Positions 17,163 to 26,101 of a stretch of DNA of 64,000 nt are shown in pieces. The notes under the pieces were generated by a model. That model did not search any database and was not told the DNA's origin. It saw only the letters and a program-made list of their open reading frames with translations. Both the position numbers and the translations under genes were made by a program. The stretch comes from CAWIJJ01 sp963836425 (GTDB taxonomy: Bacteria > Acidobacteriota > Terriglobia > Bryobacterales > Bryobacteraceae). The DNA lies in NCBI GenBank assembly GCA_963836425.1, contig CAWIJJ010000008.1, positions 124,001-188,000 on the forward strand. Direction: 5' to 3'. The first letter of the stretch is position 1. Each line of letters opens with the position of its first letter.

Positions 17163-18083
17163 ATGAGGATTATTCTGTCAATCCTCATTGCGGCCGTTCT
17201 GCTGTTGGGCGCGCCCGCGTATGCACAAAGTTCCGGCAAGGAGCCCGAGGGCGCGCGGACACTGGCGAAACTCGAGGACCGCGACGTATCCGAGAGCAGC
17301 GGCATCGCCGCGTCCCGGCAGAACCCGGGCATTTACTGGACGCACAACGATTCCGGCGATGGTCCTTTCGTGTATGCCTTCGACAGCGAGGGTAAGGACC
17401 GCGGCCGCTGGAAACTGACCGGTGCCCAGAGCCGCGATTGGGAAGACATCGCCATCGGACCCGGACCGGTGCGCGGACGCTGGTATCTTTACGCTGCCGA
17501 TACCGGGGACAACGGGCTCAATCGCGGCGAGATCGTGGTGTATCGCGCGGAAGAGCCGAAGGTGGGCCAAAAGGCGTGCCGCAAAGACTGCGAGACGCCG
17601 GCCACCGCGCTGCGGCTGCGCTACCCGGACGGTCCGCACAATGCCGAGGCGCTGCTCGTGCATCCCTCCACCGGAGACCTCTACATCGTTTCCAAAGCGA
17701 ACCGCAACGACCCGCAGACGCAAGTCTACGTTGCGCGCGCGGCGCAGTTCGCAACCCTGCCGCTCACGCTCAAACTGCTCGCCACGCTTAATATTCCGGA
17801 CGCGGTTTTTCGAATGATGGTAGGGGGTATCACAGGGGGCGATATCTCGCCCGACGGCCGCCGCCTTGTGCTTTGCGACTACTTCCGCATGTACGAGGCT
17901 GAACTACCGGAGGGAGCGACGTTCGACGAGATCTGGAAGCAGCCGTTCCGCATCGCTTCTATCGCATTGGGACTGCAGACCGAGGGCATCTGCTACAGCG
18001 CGGACGGGAAATCGATCCTGGCAACTTCGGAGGGTTCGCCTTGCCCGCTGATGGAAGTTCCGCTTAACGCACCGCCGCGCTGA
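17163..18083 (+). CDS. Secreted propeller-like protein of unknown function
   Basis: The product has 306 residues with a clean signal peptide (about 1-21, ending AYAQSS). The mature protein has recurring beta-strand/turn segments with Asp-Gly or Asp-Ser motifs (NPGIYWTHNDSGDGPFVYAF, RDWEDIAIGPGP, RWYLYAADTGDNG, ISPDGRRLVLCDYFRMYEAE, YSADGKSILATSEG), suggesting a beta-propeller. I do not recognise a named family. It lies close behind the sugar transporter and may be cotranscribed with it. Confidence 0.75.
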   Translation: MRIILSILIAAVLLLGAPAYAQSSGKEPEGARTLAKLEDRDVSESSGIAASRQNPGIYWTHNDSGDGPFVYAFDSEGKDRGRWKLTGAQSRDWEDIAIGPGPVRGRWYLYAADTGDNGLNRGEIVVYRAEEPKVGQKACRKDCETPATALRLRYPDGPHNAEALLVHPSTGDLYIVSKANRNDPQTQVYVARAAQFATLPLTLKLLATLNIPDAVFRMMVGGITGGDISPDGRRLVLCDYFRMYEAELPEGATFDEIWKQPFRIASIALGLQTEGICYSADGKSILATSEGSPCPLMEVPLNAPPR

Positions 18084-18120
18084 GGACGGACGACGGATCA
18101 AGAACAAACGAGCAACTCAA

Positions 18121-18690
18121 TTATCGGCGACGAAGCTGATGGGTGAGCCACGCTTTGGCGAATCGCCAGTCCCGCTGCACCGTCTTCGATGACACATTCA
18201 GCATTTGCGCCACCTCCTGTTCCGTCATCCCGGCGAAGTACAGCATTTCCACCACCTTCGTTTGGCGGGGCGCGATCTTCTCGAAATCCCGCAACACGTC
18301 ATCCAGAGCAACGATCGCCTCATCCGCTTCAGGCGCGATGATAGAAGCGGCGTCAAGGTCGACCTTGACGAACTGATTTCCGCGCTTGTGAGTGCCACGG
18401 GCTCGAGCCGCGTCCACCAGGATTCGCCGCATGATTTGAGCGGAAATAGCGAAGAACTGCGCTCGGTGCTGCCAGTCGACATTCTTGACGTCCACCAGGC
18501 GGAGGTAGGCTTCGTTCACGAGCGCGGTGGTTTGGAGGGTGTTGCAAGCCCGCTCATCTTTCAAATACCGCCGCGCGATTTGATGCAGTTCGCCATATAA
18601 GCGATCCGTCAGTTGCTTAAGGGCCACCTCGTCACCGCCGCCCCAGGCTTTCAGCAATTCGGTGATTTCGTGAGAGCCGGCGGGCAACAT
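18121..18690 (-). CDS. ECF sigma factor of the acidobacterial/planctomycete TIGR02999-like group
   Basis: The product has 189 residues from ATG 18690. It begins with HEITELLKAWGGGDEVALKQ, followed by LYGELHQIARRYLKDE and TTALVNEAYLRLV, which are hallmarks of this ECF group. Region 4 ends with MTEQEVAQMLNVSSKTVQRD. Members are often linked to Ser/Thr kinase genes, and here a kinase gene lies on the other side of the divergent metalloprotease-like gene. No zinc anti-sigma gene accompanies it, so control through the kinase is possible but unproven. Confidence 0.9.
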   Translation of the reverse strand: MLPAGSHEITELLKAWGGGDEVALKQLTDRLYGELHQIARRYLKDERACNTLQTTALVNEAYLRLVDVKNVDWQHRAQFFAISAQIMRRILVDAARARGTHKRGNQFVKVDLDAASIIAPEADEAIVALDDVLRDFEKIAPRQTKVVEMLYFAGMTEQEVAQMLNVSSKTVQRDWRFAKAWLTHQLRRR

Positions 18691-18778
18691 GGCAATCTCC
18701 GTCCCCGAACTTACCACAGGCTTACCCAACCTGCCGTGTCCGTTTTTGATCTTCATTTCCGCCCGTACCGCCGGAGGG

Positions 18779-19360
18779 ATGAGCGGCATGAGAGGGATGT
18801 GGGCAGCATCGATTGCGCTGTTGGCGGTGTGTGCGGATTGGGGACATGCCAAGACCTCGGTAGATGACACTGTTACCGTCTGCCTGAACCTGACGGGTCA
18901 ACACATGACCGCGCAGTTGGCGCGAGGCACCGCCTCGCGGCTACTCGGCAGCATCGGAATCAAACTGGAATGGCAGGCCGACAAACGGCGGTGTGCGGCC
19001 GGCGGGATTGTCATCGATGTGTCGATCGACACTCCGGCCGGGCAACTCCCCGGTGCGCTGGCTTTCGCAAAACCGTACGACCGAACACATATCGTGGTGT
19101 TCCTCGACCGCGTGCAATTCGCGATTACACCTAATAGCGTGCCCGTGCTTCTGGGCTATGTCATGGCGCACGAGATCGGACACATTCTCCAGGGCGTCAG
19201 CCAGCACTCACGCGAGGGGATTATGAAACAGAGATGGGAGGCTGTAGACTATCAGGACATGCGGCGAGGGGTTCTGAAGTTTTCCGAGTCGGACGTGTCC
19301 CTGATCCGTCAGGGACTCGCATGGCGGCGGAACCCGGCTGTCCTCGCTGCGTCTCATTAG
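18779..19360 (+). CDS. Secreted zinc-metalloprotease-like protein (HEIGH motif)
   Basis: The product has about 193 residues. A start at 18779 or 18788 is chosen because GGAGGG lies at 18773-18778 and a signal peptide follows (ASIALLAVCADWGHAK). The frame is open further left but would run into the divergent sigma gene start. The zinc site AHEIGHILQGVSQHSREGIM contains HEXXH plus a glycine and a later histidine, much like metzincins. The rest matches no family I can name. It is divergent from the ECF sigma gene and 18 bases upstream of the kinase gene. Confidence 0.7.
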   Translation: MSGMRGMWAASIALLAVCADWGHAKTSVDDTVTVCLNLTGQHMTAQLARGTASRLLGSIGIKLEWQADKRRCAAGGIVIDVSIDTPAGQLPGALAFAKPYDRTHIVVFLDRVQFAITPNSVPVLLGYVMAHEIGHILQGVSQHSREGIMKQRWEAVDYQDMRRGVLKFSESDVSLIRQGLAWRRNPAVLAASH

Positions 19361-19378
19361 GCTTGGGGGTAGGCGGGC

Positions 19379-20605
19379 ATGAACGCCGAACGGCTTCGGC
19401 GGGTCGAAGAAATCTACCACGCGGCGCGGGAGCGAGAGGCGGCGGAGCGGGCGGCGTTCCTTGCCTCGATCTGTGGCGCGGATAGCGATCTGCGTAGCGA
19501 GGTGGAATCGCTCTTGGCAAGCGAGGGCGAGAACGGGATCCTGAATCGACGGCCGGCAGCGTGGGCCGAGCTGCGCGTGCGCTACGCATCCGGGGAACGA
19601 GTGGGGCCTTACGAAATCGAAAGGCTGCTCGGCGAAGGCGGCATGGGAGCGGTCTACCGGGCACGAGATACACGGCTGGGGCGGACGGTGGCAATCAAGA
19701 CAGCGCACACGGGATTCAGCGGCCGATCCCAGCGTGAGGCCAGGGCGATCGCCTCGCTGAACCATCCGCACATCTGCACCCTGTACGATATTGGGCAGGA
19801 CTACCTGGTGATGGAGTTTCTGGAGGGGGAGACTCTGGCAGATCGTCTGTCGAAGGGACCGATGCCGCAGGAATTGGTTCTGAAATTCGGCGGCGAAATC
19901 GCAGATGCGCTTTGGGCGGCGCACTCGCGCGGCATTCTGCATCGGGATCTCAAGCCCCAGAACCTCATAATCACGAAGCGCGGGATCAAAGTCCTGGACT
20001 TCGGGCTGGCGAAGTTCGTGGAGGGAGAGGACCCGGCGGCGTCCCGCCCCGACTCAGTGACGTCACCGCAGGCGTTGCTGGGTACCCCGGCCTACATGGC
20101 GCCGGAACAACTCGAAGGCAAGCCATGTGACGCACGCACCGATATCTTTGCCTTGGGTCTGGCGCTGTACGAGATGGCCACCGGCCGGCGAGCATTCAAC
20201 GCCGGCAGCCGCGCCGCACTGATCAGCGAAATTCTGCGTTCCGAGCCACCGGTCAAAGAGATCGCTTCGCCTGCGCTGGCCCACGTAGTGGAGCGATGCC
20301 TCGCCAAGGAGCCGGAGAACCGCTGGCAGACCGCGCGCGACATCAAGTTGGAACTCGATTACCTGTCACGGGCGCCCTCGCCGTCCACGCTGCCAGACAG
20401 GAAACTGCGGAGGCGCTGGCTGGTAGTCGCGCCAGCGGCATTGGTCGTGGCGGTGGCGGTCTCAATGGTTGCACTCCGACAGCAGCGCTTGCCGCCGGAA
20501 GAGGTATTGACACCGCTGACCAGCTATCCCGGGAATTGCGATGAACCCCTCGCTCTCCCCGGATGGCAGCCAGCTCTCGTTTGTATGGAACGGGGGGAAC
20601 GGTAA
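19379..20605 (+). CDS. Transmembrane Ser/Thr protein kinase, catalytic part (frame broken before the sensor domain)
   Basis: About 390 meaningful residues. An N-terminal helical segment (RLRRVEEIYHAAREREAAER, 1-60) precedes a full Hanks kinase domain: GEGGMGAVYRA near 85, the VAIK lysine near 107, HRDLKPQN near 187, DFGLAKF and GTPAYMAPEQ. One transmembrane helix lies at about 348-367 (WLVVAPAALVVAVAVSMVAL). After PLTSYPGN the frame leaves the family consensus and stops at 20605. Removing one C from the CCCC run at 20546-20549 joins it smoothly to the PD40 frame that follows. The two frames therefore represent one kinase-PD40 receptor gene, 19379-22130. Confidence 0.88.
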   Translation: MNAERLRRVEEIYHAAREREAAERAAFLASICGADSDLRSEVESLLASEGENGILNRRPAAWAELRVRYASGERVGPYEIERLLGEGGMGAVYRARDTRLGRTVAIKTAHTGFSGRSQREARAIASLNHPHICTLYDIGQDYLVMEFLEGETLADRLSKGPMPQELVLKFGGEIADALWAAHSRGILHRDLKPQNLIITKRGIKVLDFGLAKFVEGEDPAASRPDSVTSPQALLGTPAYMAPEQLEGKPCDARTDIFALGLALYEMATGRRAFNAGSRAALISEILRSEPPVKEIASPALAHVVERCLAKEPENRWQTARDIKLELDYLSRAPSPSTLPDRKLRRRWLVVAPAALVVAVAVSMVALRQQRLPPEEVLTPLTSYPGNCDEPLALPGWQPALVCMERGER

Positions 20606-22130
20606 CTTCGACGTCTATGTGAAGCCGGTGGGCCCCGGAAATCCGGTGCGATTGACCAGTAGCCCGGCCAACGAGACGACATCCAGATGGTCGCCGGACG
20701 GAAAGTGGATCGCGTTCCTGAGAAATCAGACGGATTCCCCGAACGGTGTTGGCGGCGTTTATGTCATCCCGCCATCGGGAGGCATGGAGCGGAACCTCGG
20801 CGAGGTACAACTCCACAACTCAGTCCTCTTAAACGGTAATGTGGATTGCCTTGACTGGTCGCCGGACAGCCGCTGGTTGGTAGTCTCAAGACTGCTTTCA
20901 CCCGGGGACTCCCGCTGGGGATTGGTGCTGCTTTCGCCAGATACCCGGGAGATCCGGCGCCTTACGGCTCCGGCTGCGGCCGAATCCGATCGCTTCGGCG
21001 CGTTCGCGCCGGATGGACGATCGCTCGCGTTCTTGAGGACCCGGCGTCCCAATATGAATACCAAGCTCATGCTGCTGCGGCTTACCGCTCAACTTGAACC
21101 TGATGGCGCACCAACAGAGATCGTCACCGATGTCCACCCGGCGATTCGCGGAATTACATGGGCCGCCGATGGCCGGGAATTAATCGTTACCTCTGGTTAT
21201 CCGGAAAGCGCAACACTCTGGCGAGTGCCGCTTTCTTCAGGCTCGAAAGCCACGCAGTTACATTTCGATGCTGCCGGCCTCCCGGCAGTCGCCCGCCATG
21301 GATCCCGCATGGTCTTCTCCAAAGCGACCGTCGAGCACAACATCTGGTCCTTGGAACTGGACGATTCCGGGAGGGTTGTCGGACCAGCGGTGAGGGCATT
21401 CGATTCCTCCCAAAGTGAATTGACTCCGACGTTCTCTCCGGATGGAAGCAGGGTCGCCTTGGGATCGACGCGTTCCGGCTATCACGAGATTTGGGTCTGC
21501 CAAAGCGACGGGTCGAACTGCGGGCAATTAACGTCAACCCGTGACTACGCCGGAACTCCCACCTGGTCTCCCGACGCGAAATGGATAGCGTACGATGACG
21601 TGGTCGGCATATTAATAATCAGTTCCGAAGGCGGCAAACCAAGGGCACTGATTTCCGGCATTGCTCCCAAATGGTCTCGCGACGGCTGGATCTACTTTGG
21701 CCGCGGCGCGAGCCTGTATCGCATTCGCCCGGACGGAGATCATTTAGAACAGATCGCAACCGGCGCGGGCGCACCCGTTTCGGAATCGCCCGATAACTCT
21801 TGGATTTACGGAAATAGCGTGACGGATAGTGGCGGAACACTGAGGCGGATACCTGCCGCCGGGGGTAGACCTTTTCCACTGCTTTTCCAGGTTGCCGGAC
21901 GGAATTTCGAAGTGCTCGAGAATGGGATCTTCTATTTCACTCCCAACACGAAAGATGGGAGTCAGCTTATGTTTTACGACTTTGCGACGAAGTCGTCGCG
22001 AACCATCTATCGCACCAGCCGCCCCGTATTCGCGGGCATGGCCGTATCTCCCGACCGGAAGCGCATCCTGTTCACCCAAACCGATCGCGACGCTTCGCGA
22101 GACCTGATGCTGGTGGAGGGCTTCCGCTAG
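20541..22130 (+). CDS. Extracytoplasmic PD40/TolB-like propeller part of the kinase receptor
   Basis: About 529 residues of WD40-like PD40 repeats: PSLSPDGSQLSFVWNG, SRWSPDGKWIAFLRN, LDWSPDSRWLVVSRL, PTFSPDGSRVALGSTR, PTWSPDAKWIAYDD and VSPDRKRILFTQTD. In acidobacteria such propellers usually form the C-terminal sensor of a membrane Ser/Thr kinase, and the kinase part ends in the other frame just upstream. The apparent ATG at 20541 is probably not a real start; it falls in the middle of the expected ORF at the frameshift. If the frameshift is real, this half would have no signal peptide or membrane anchor. Confidence 0.85.
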   Translation: MNPSLSPDGSQLSFVWNGGNGNFDVYVKPVGPGNPVRLTSSPANETTSRWSPDGKWIAFLRNQTDSPNGVGGVYVIPPSGGMERNLGEVQLHNSVLLNGNVDCLDWSPDSRWLVVSRLLSPGDSRWGLVLLSPDTREIRRLTAPAAAESDRFGAFAPDGRSLAFLRTRRPNMNTKLMLLRLTAQLEPDGAPTEIVTDVHPAIRGITWAADGRELIVTSGYPESATLWRVPLSSGSKATQLHFDAAGLPAVARHGSRMVFSKATVEHNIWSLELDDSGRVVGPAVRAFDSSQSELTPTFSPDGSRVALGSTRSGYHEIWVCQSDGSNCGQLTSTRDYAGTPTWSPDAKWIAYDDVVGILIISSEGGKPRALISGIAPKWSRDGWIYFGRGASLYRIRPDGDHLEQIATGAGAPVSESPDNSWIYGNSVTDSGGTLRRIPAAGGRPFPLLFQVAGRNFEVLENGIFYFTPNTKDGSQLMFYDFATKSSRTIYRTSRPVFAGMAVSPDRKRILFTQTDRDASRDLMLVEGFR

Positions 22131-22193
22131 CGTGCGCCGGCTTCTACTCCGGTGGTGTCAATGCGAACGCCTTGCGGTGCCCCGCAGCGGCCG

Positions 22194-22334
22194 CTAATGC
22201 AGCCTTTGCTGGGGCTTGCGAACCTTCGGCGCCTCCGGCTTTGCGGCGCCTGTTTTCCAGGCCGGCGGCGGATAATGGCAGCGTCCGATGCAGTTTTCGT
22301 TCTTGCACGTGATGCAGACAGTTTCCTTACCCAT
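22194..22334 (-). CDS. 46-residue cysteine-rich small protein (putative)
   Basis: On the minus strand ATG 22334 opens a 46-codon frame ending at TAG 22194. The N-terminal half has four cysteines and a histidine in a compact pattern (VCITCKNENCIGRCHYPPP), i.e. C-x2-C-x4-C-x3-C-H, as in small metal-binding proteins. The C-terminal half is basic and Pro/Ala-rich. It follows msrQ on the same strand after about 80 bases. No good Shine-Dalgarno sequence is visible, so expression is uncertain. I do not recognise the family. Confidence 0.45.
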   Translation of the reverse strand: MGKETVCITCKNENCIGRCHYPPPAWKTGAAKPEAPKVRKPQQRLH

Positions 22335-22414
22335 TTGTGATTAAGGTAAGCCTGTTACCGTTCGCGCTCAAGTGAAATTGGGCGGGTGGGCACTACCCAA
22401 AAATTGGGGGAGGA

Positions 22415-23053
22415 TCATTGTGCGACCCGGGCCGGACTGCGTACTTCGTGCGACTTAGCGCGTGTGGCGGTGCGCCCAACCAGCCAGACAGCCAGGCGAT
22501 AGGCAAGCAGCAAAACAACCAGTCCGAGGTAGAACAGCGGCTTGCGCACATCGGACTTCACCAGCCAGTAATAATGGACGCCGCCCGCGATGGCGCTGAT
22601 GTAGATCGCGCGGTGCAGCATTTGCCAGCGCTTTCCGCCCATTCTCCGGATCCAGCCGGCGGTGGAAGTCACCGCCAGGGGCAGCATCAACACGAGTGCC
22701 AGAAACCCCACCGTGATGAAGGGACGTTTTGCCACGTCTTTGACGATCTCCTGAACGTCGAAGAGCTTGTCGAACACCAGGTACGTGAGGAAATGCAGGC
22801 AGGCGTAGAAGAAGGCGAACAGCCCGAGCATGCGGCGGTAGCGGATCAGGGACGGCATGTGCAGCAGTTTCCGCAACGGCGTGATGGCGAGGGTCGCCAC
22901 CAGCATCCTGAGCGCCCAATCGCCGGTCTGATGCTGGAGAAACTCGAGCGGGTTGGCGGTGAGATCCTGATTCCAGAACCGCCAGCCCAGCCACAACACC
23001 GGCACCAGGCACAACACGAACACGACCGCTTTGATCCAACGTTTTTTGCGCAT
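22415..23053 (-). CDS. msrQ: Haem-binding membrane subunit MsrQ of periplasmic methionine sulfoxide reductase
   Basis: The product has 212 residues with about six transmembrane helices. Typical features are the ferric-reductase-like domain with LGLFAFFYACLHFLTYLVFD, KRPFITVGFLALVLMLPLAVTS, and WQMLHRAIYISAIAGGVHYYWLV with the haem-ligand histidines. It passes electrons from the quinone pool or cytoplasm to MsrP. It starts 4 bases after the msrP stop. Confidence 0.94.
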   Translation of the reverse strand: MRKKRWIKAVVFVLCLVPVLWLGWRFWNQDLTANPLEFLQHQTGDWALRMLVATLAITPLRKLLHMPSLIRYRRMLGLFAFFYACLHFLTYLVFDKLFDVQEIVKDVAKRPFITVGFLALVLMLPLAVTSTAGWIRRMGGKRWQMLHRAIYISAIAGGVHYYWLVKSDVRKPLFYLGLVVLLLAYRLAVWLVGRTATRAKSHEVRSPARVAQ

Positions 23054-23057
23054 CGGC

Positions 23058-23987
23058 CTAGTAGTATTTCTTGAGATCCATGCCCTGGTAAAGGCTTGCC
23101 ACCTGCTCGCCGTACCCGTTGAACATCAGGGTGGGTGTGTTCTGAAACAGTCCGGGCAAACGCCGCTCCTTCGCCTGGCTCCAGCGCGGATGATCCACGT
23201 GCGGGTTCACGTTCGAATAGAAGCCGTACTCGCGCGAGTTCGAGATATTCCAGGTGGTCGGCGGCTGCGAGGTGGTGAGTTTGATCTTCACGATGGATTT
23301 GATGCTCTTGAAGCCGTACTTCCAGGGTAAGATCATCCGCACGGGGGCGCCGTTCTGCGGGGCCAGCGTCTCTCCGTACATCCCAACGGTGAGCAGCGCC
23401 AGCGGGTTCATCGCCTCATCCAGACGCAGGCCTTCGACGTAGGGAAACTCGATTCCCGCCATGCCCTCGCGCGCCAGCGGCATCTGACTAAGATCGTGGT
23501 AGCTCTCGAAGGCAACGTACTTTGCCTTGGCGGTCGGCTGCACCTGCTTGAGCAGTTCGCTGAGCGAATATCCGGCCCAGGGAATCACCATCGACCACGC
23601 TTCCACGCAGCGGAACCGGTAGATGCGCTCCTCGATTGGCGCGATGCGCATGATCTCGTCCAGGCTGAACTTGCGCGGCTTGGCCACTTCGCCTTCCACC
23701 GAGACGGTCCACGGCGAGGTCTTGAAGTTCTTCGCGTTTTCCGCCGGCTGCTGCTTGCTGGTGCCGAATTCGTAGAAGTTGTTGTAGTGTGTCGCCTGTT
23801 CGTACGTATTCTGCTTCTCGCTGGTGCTGTAACGGCTTTTGGTCAGATTGGGAAGCTTCATCGCGCCCAGCGCGCGGCTGGCCAGAAAGGCGGCGGGAAT
23901 ACCGGCCAGGAACTTCCGGCGGTTGAGAAAAATGGATTTCGGAGTGATCTCTGAGTAGCGGAAATCCGCGGGTTTCTTGATCAACAT
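23058..23987 (-). CDS. msrP: Molybdopterin catalytic subunit MsrP of periplasmic methionine sulfoxide reductase
   Basis: The product has 309 residues from ATG 23987. A twin-arginine signal (LNRRKFLAGIPAAFLASRA, RR at 23-24) fits Tat export of a folded Mo-cofactor protein. YRFRCVEAWSMVIPWAGYSL holds the cysteine that binds molybdenum, and further family stretches are MYGETLAPQNGAPVRMILPW and YGFKSIKSIVKI. It repairs oxidised methionines in envelope proteins, with MsrQ as electron donor. The open frame upstream of 23987 overlaps mutL and is not counted. Confidence 0.95.
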   Translation of the reverse strand: MLIKKPADFRYSEITPKSIFLNRRKFLAGIPAAFLASRALGAMKLPNLTKSRYSTSEKQNTYEQATHYNNFYEFGTSKQQPAENAKNFKTSPWTVSVEGEVAKPRKFSLDEIMRIAPIEERIYRFRCVEAWSMVIPWAGYSLSELLKQVQPTAKAKYVAFESYHDLSQMPLAREGMAGIEFPYVEGLRLDEAMNPLALLTVGMYGETLAPQNGAPVRMILPWKYGFKSIKSIVKIKLTTSQPPTTWNISNSREYGFYSNVNPHVDHPRWSQAKERRLPGLFQNTPTLMFNGYGEQVASLYQGMDLKKYY

Positions 23988-24049
23988 AACTCTGCCAATT
24001 CTATATCCTTGGATGCCGCTCCCGTATTCCCGGTTATCGAAATTAATCT

Positions 24050-26038
24050 TCAGATGCGGTGGAAAGCCTTCAGAATCTCCCGGGTGGAGTAGTGCATCGC
24101 GATGGGGCGGCCGTGCGGGCAGCTCATGGGGCAGTCGGTTTGTGAAAGGGCGCGCAACAGCCACTCCATTTTGGTCCCGTCGAGCCGCATGTTGATCTTG
24201 ATGGCCGCGCGGCAGGCGATGGAGGCGCAGATGTTGCGGCGCAGGTCGTCGAGCGACACGTTCCGCAGTTCGCTCTCCGCGATCTCCAGGATCTCGAACA
24301 GCACCTTTTCGAGGTCCGCGGCGTTTACCGCCGCCGGCGCGGCCTTGACGGCGATGGTGCGATTGCCGAACGGCTCGACTTCGAAGCCGGACGCGTTCAG
24401 CTCATCCGCGATGCGGGCGAAATCGATCTGCTGCTCCGCCGTCAGCGGCAGGATCAGCGGCATCAGCAGGCGCTGCATTTCCACCCGCCCGGCGGCGCGC
24501 TGCTTCATCACCTGCTCGAACAGAATGCGCTCGTGCGCCACGTGCTGGTCGATGATCCACAACCCGTCCCGGCCCGCGGCAACGATAAAGCTTTCGTGAA
24601 TTTGGCCGAGGGGCCGCAGGTCGGAGAGTACGGAAAGCGACATTTCCGGCGGCGGAATGGCTTCCGGGGGAAACTCGCCGTGGGCATCGAGGCGCCGGTG
24701 CAGTTTTCCGGAAGGGGGCGGTCCGGGAGCTACGGCGATGGGAGGCGCCGAAAAATCGAGGCGCGGGAGCGGACCTGCCGTCGGCCGGAGCGTGAAAGGC
24801 GGAGGCTCGGTGTATGCCGCAGTGTCTGCCCTGGGCTCGGCGGGCAGAGAATCCGGTGGAGCGTCGGCGTCTTCCACCATCTGGCTGAATTCGGAGTAGG
24901 GCAGGTGGGCGGCAGCCTGGGGAACGGGCGATGATCGCGGGCCGGGTGAGAACGCGGGCGCCGGGCGGCTTTCCATCAGCCGCTCCCGGATCGAGTCGCG
25001 CACAAAGTCATGTACGAAGGAGCCGTGGCGGAAACGCACCTCGGTCTTCGAGGGATGTACGTTCACGTCCACCTCCTCGGCGTCGCACTCGAGAAACAAC
25101 AGCGCGAACGGATAACTCGAGGGCGGGATGAGGTTGTGGTACGCGGAAGAGAGCGCGTGCAGCAGCAGCCGGTCGCGAATCAGGCGCCCGTTGACGAAAA
25201 CGTAAATGGAGTTGCGGTTCCCTTTCTGAACCTGCGGCCGGGAAAAAAAACCGTTCAGCCGGAAATGCCGGACCAGCGATTCCTCCTCGGGATCGCGATA
25301 TTCGGCGATCGCCTGCGATGGGGGAACGCTGGGTTTCGGCAGCAGCAGGTCGGTTTCGCGGGCGCCGATCTCCACCAGTTCCTCGAGCGTCCGGCTGCCG
25401 AACACCTGGTACACCCGCTCCTTCATGCCGGCTACCGGGGTCACATGCAGCAATTCGGTGGCGCTGCTGGTGAGATGAAAAGTCTTGTCCGGGTGGGCCA
25501 GGCTGTAATGGGTCACCAGGGAAGCGATGTGCGCCAGTTCCGTCTGCTCGGTGCGGAGGAATTTCCTGCGCGCGGGAACATTGAAGAACAGGTCCCGCAC
25601 AGTGATGGACGTCCCGCCTCCGAGGGCTGCCTCGTCGCAGCGCAACATCTTGCCGCCGGCGATCTCGATCCGGGTACCCGTGGTTTCTTCGGCCGACCGC
25701 GTTTCGAGCAGCAGGCGTGAAACCGACGCGATGGAAGGCAGGGCCTCGCCGCGAAACCCGAGCGTCGCGATGGAGAGCAGATCCTTGACGTCACGGAGTT
25801 TGCTGGTGGCATGGCGCTCGAAGGCGAGGAGGGCATCGTCGCGCAGCATGCCGCAGCCGTCGTCGGCGATGCGGATGAGCCGGCGCCCGCCCGATTCGAC
25901 CTCGACACGGATCCGCGTGGCACCGGCGTCGAGCGAGTTCTCGAGCAGTTCCTTGACCACCGAGGCCGGCCGCTCCACCACTTCCCCGGCCGCGATTTTA
26001 TTGGCTACCTGGTCCGGCAGAACGCGGATTCGCCCCAT
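24050..26038 (-). CDS. mutL: DNA mismatch repair protein MutL
   Basis: The product has 662 residues. The N-terminal GHKL ATPase motifs are intact: IAAGEVVERPASVVKELLEN, DDGCGM, GFRGEALPSIASV and NVPARRKFL. A Pro-rich linker joins the C-terminal dimerisation/endonuclease domain. That domain has DQHVAHERILFE (the DQHAx2Ex4E site with Val for Ala), ACRAAIK and CPHGRP, so it is probably a nicking MutL of the kind found in bacteria without MutH. No mutS is in the window. msrP starts about 60 bases downstream. Confidence 0.95.
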   Translation of the reverse strand: MGRIRVLPDQVANKIAAGEVVERPASVVKELLENSLDAGATRIRVEVESGGRRLIRIADDGCGMLRDDALLAFERHATSKLRDVKDLLSIATLGFRGEALPSIASVSRLLLETRSAEETTGTRIEIAGGKMLRCDEAALGGGTSITVRDLFFNVPARRKFLRTEQTELAHIASLVTHYSLAHPDKTFHLTSSATELLHVTPVAGMKERVYQVFGSRTLEELVEIGARETDLLLPKPSVPPSQAIAEYRDPEEESLVRHFRLNGFFSRPQVQKGNRNSIYVFVNGRLIRDRLLLHALSSAYHNLIPPSSYPFALLFLECDAEEVDVNVHPSKTEVRFRHGSFVHDFVRDSIRERLMESRPAPAFSPGPRSSPVPQAAAHLPYSEFSQMVEDADAPPDSLPAEPRADTAAYTEPPPFTLRPTAGPLPRLDFSAPPIAVAPGPPPSGKLHRRLDAHGEFPPEAIPPPEMSLSVLSDLRPLGQIHESFIVAAGRDGLWIIDQHVAHERILFEQVMKQRAAGRVEMQRLLMPLILPLTAEQQIDFARIADELNASGFEVEPFGNRTIAVKAAPAAVNAADLEKVLFEILEIAESELRNVSLDDLRRNICASIACRAAIKINMRLDGTKMEWLLRALSQTDCPMSCPHGRPIAMHYSTREILKAFHRI

Positions 26039-26101
26039 CCCCTTGACTATACCGTGCGGCCGATTTCACCCGCGGCCCGAAGAAATATATGATGGGAGCC
26101 A

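Noticed and set aside
22378..22400. TTGGG/CCCAA hairpin downstream of msrQ as a terminator
   Set aside because: The stem is only five pairs with a 13-base loop and just three Ts follow on the minus strand; too weak to call.
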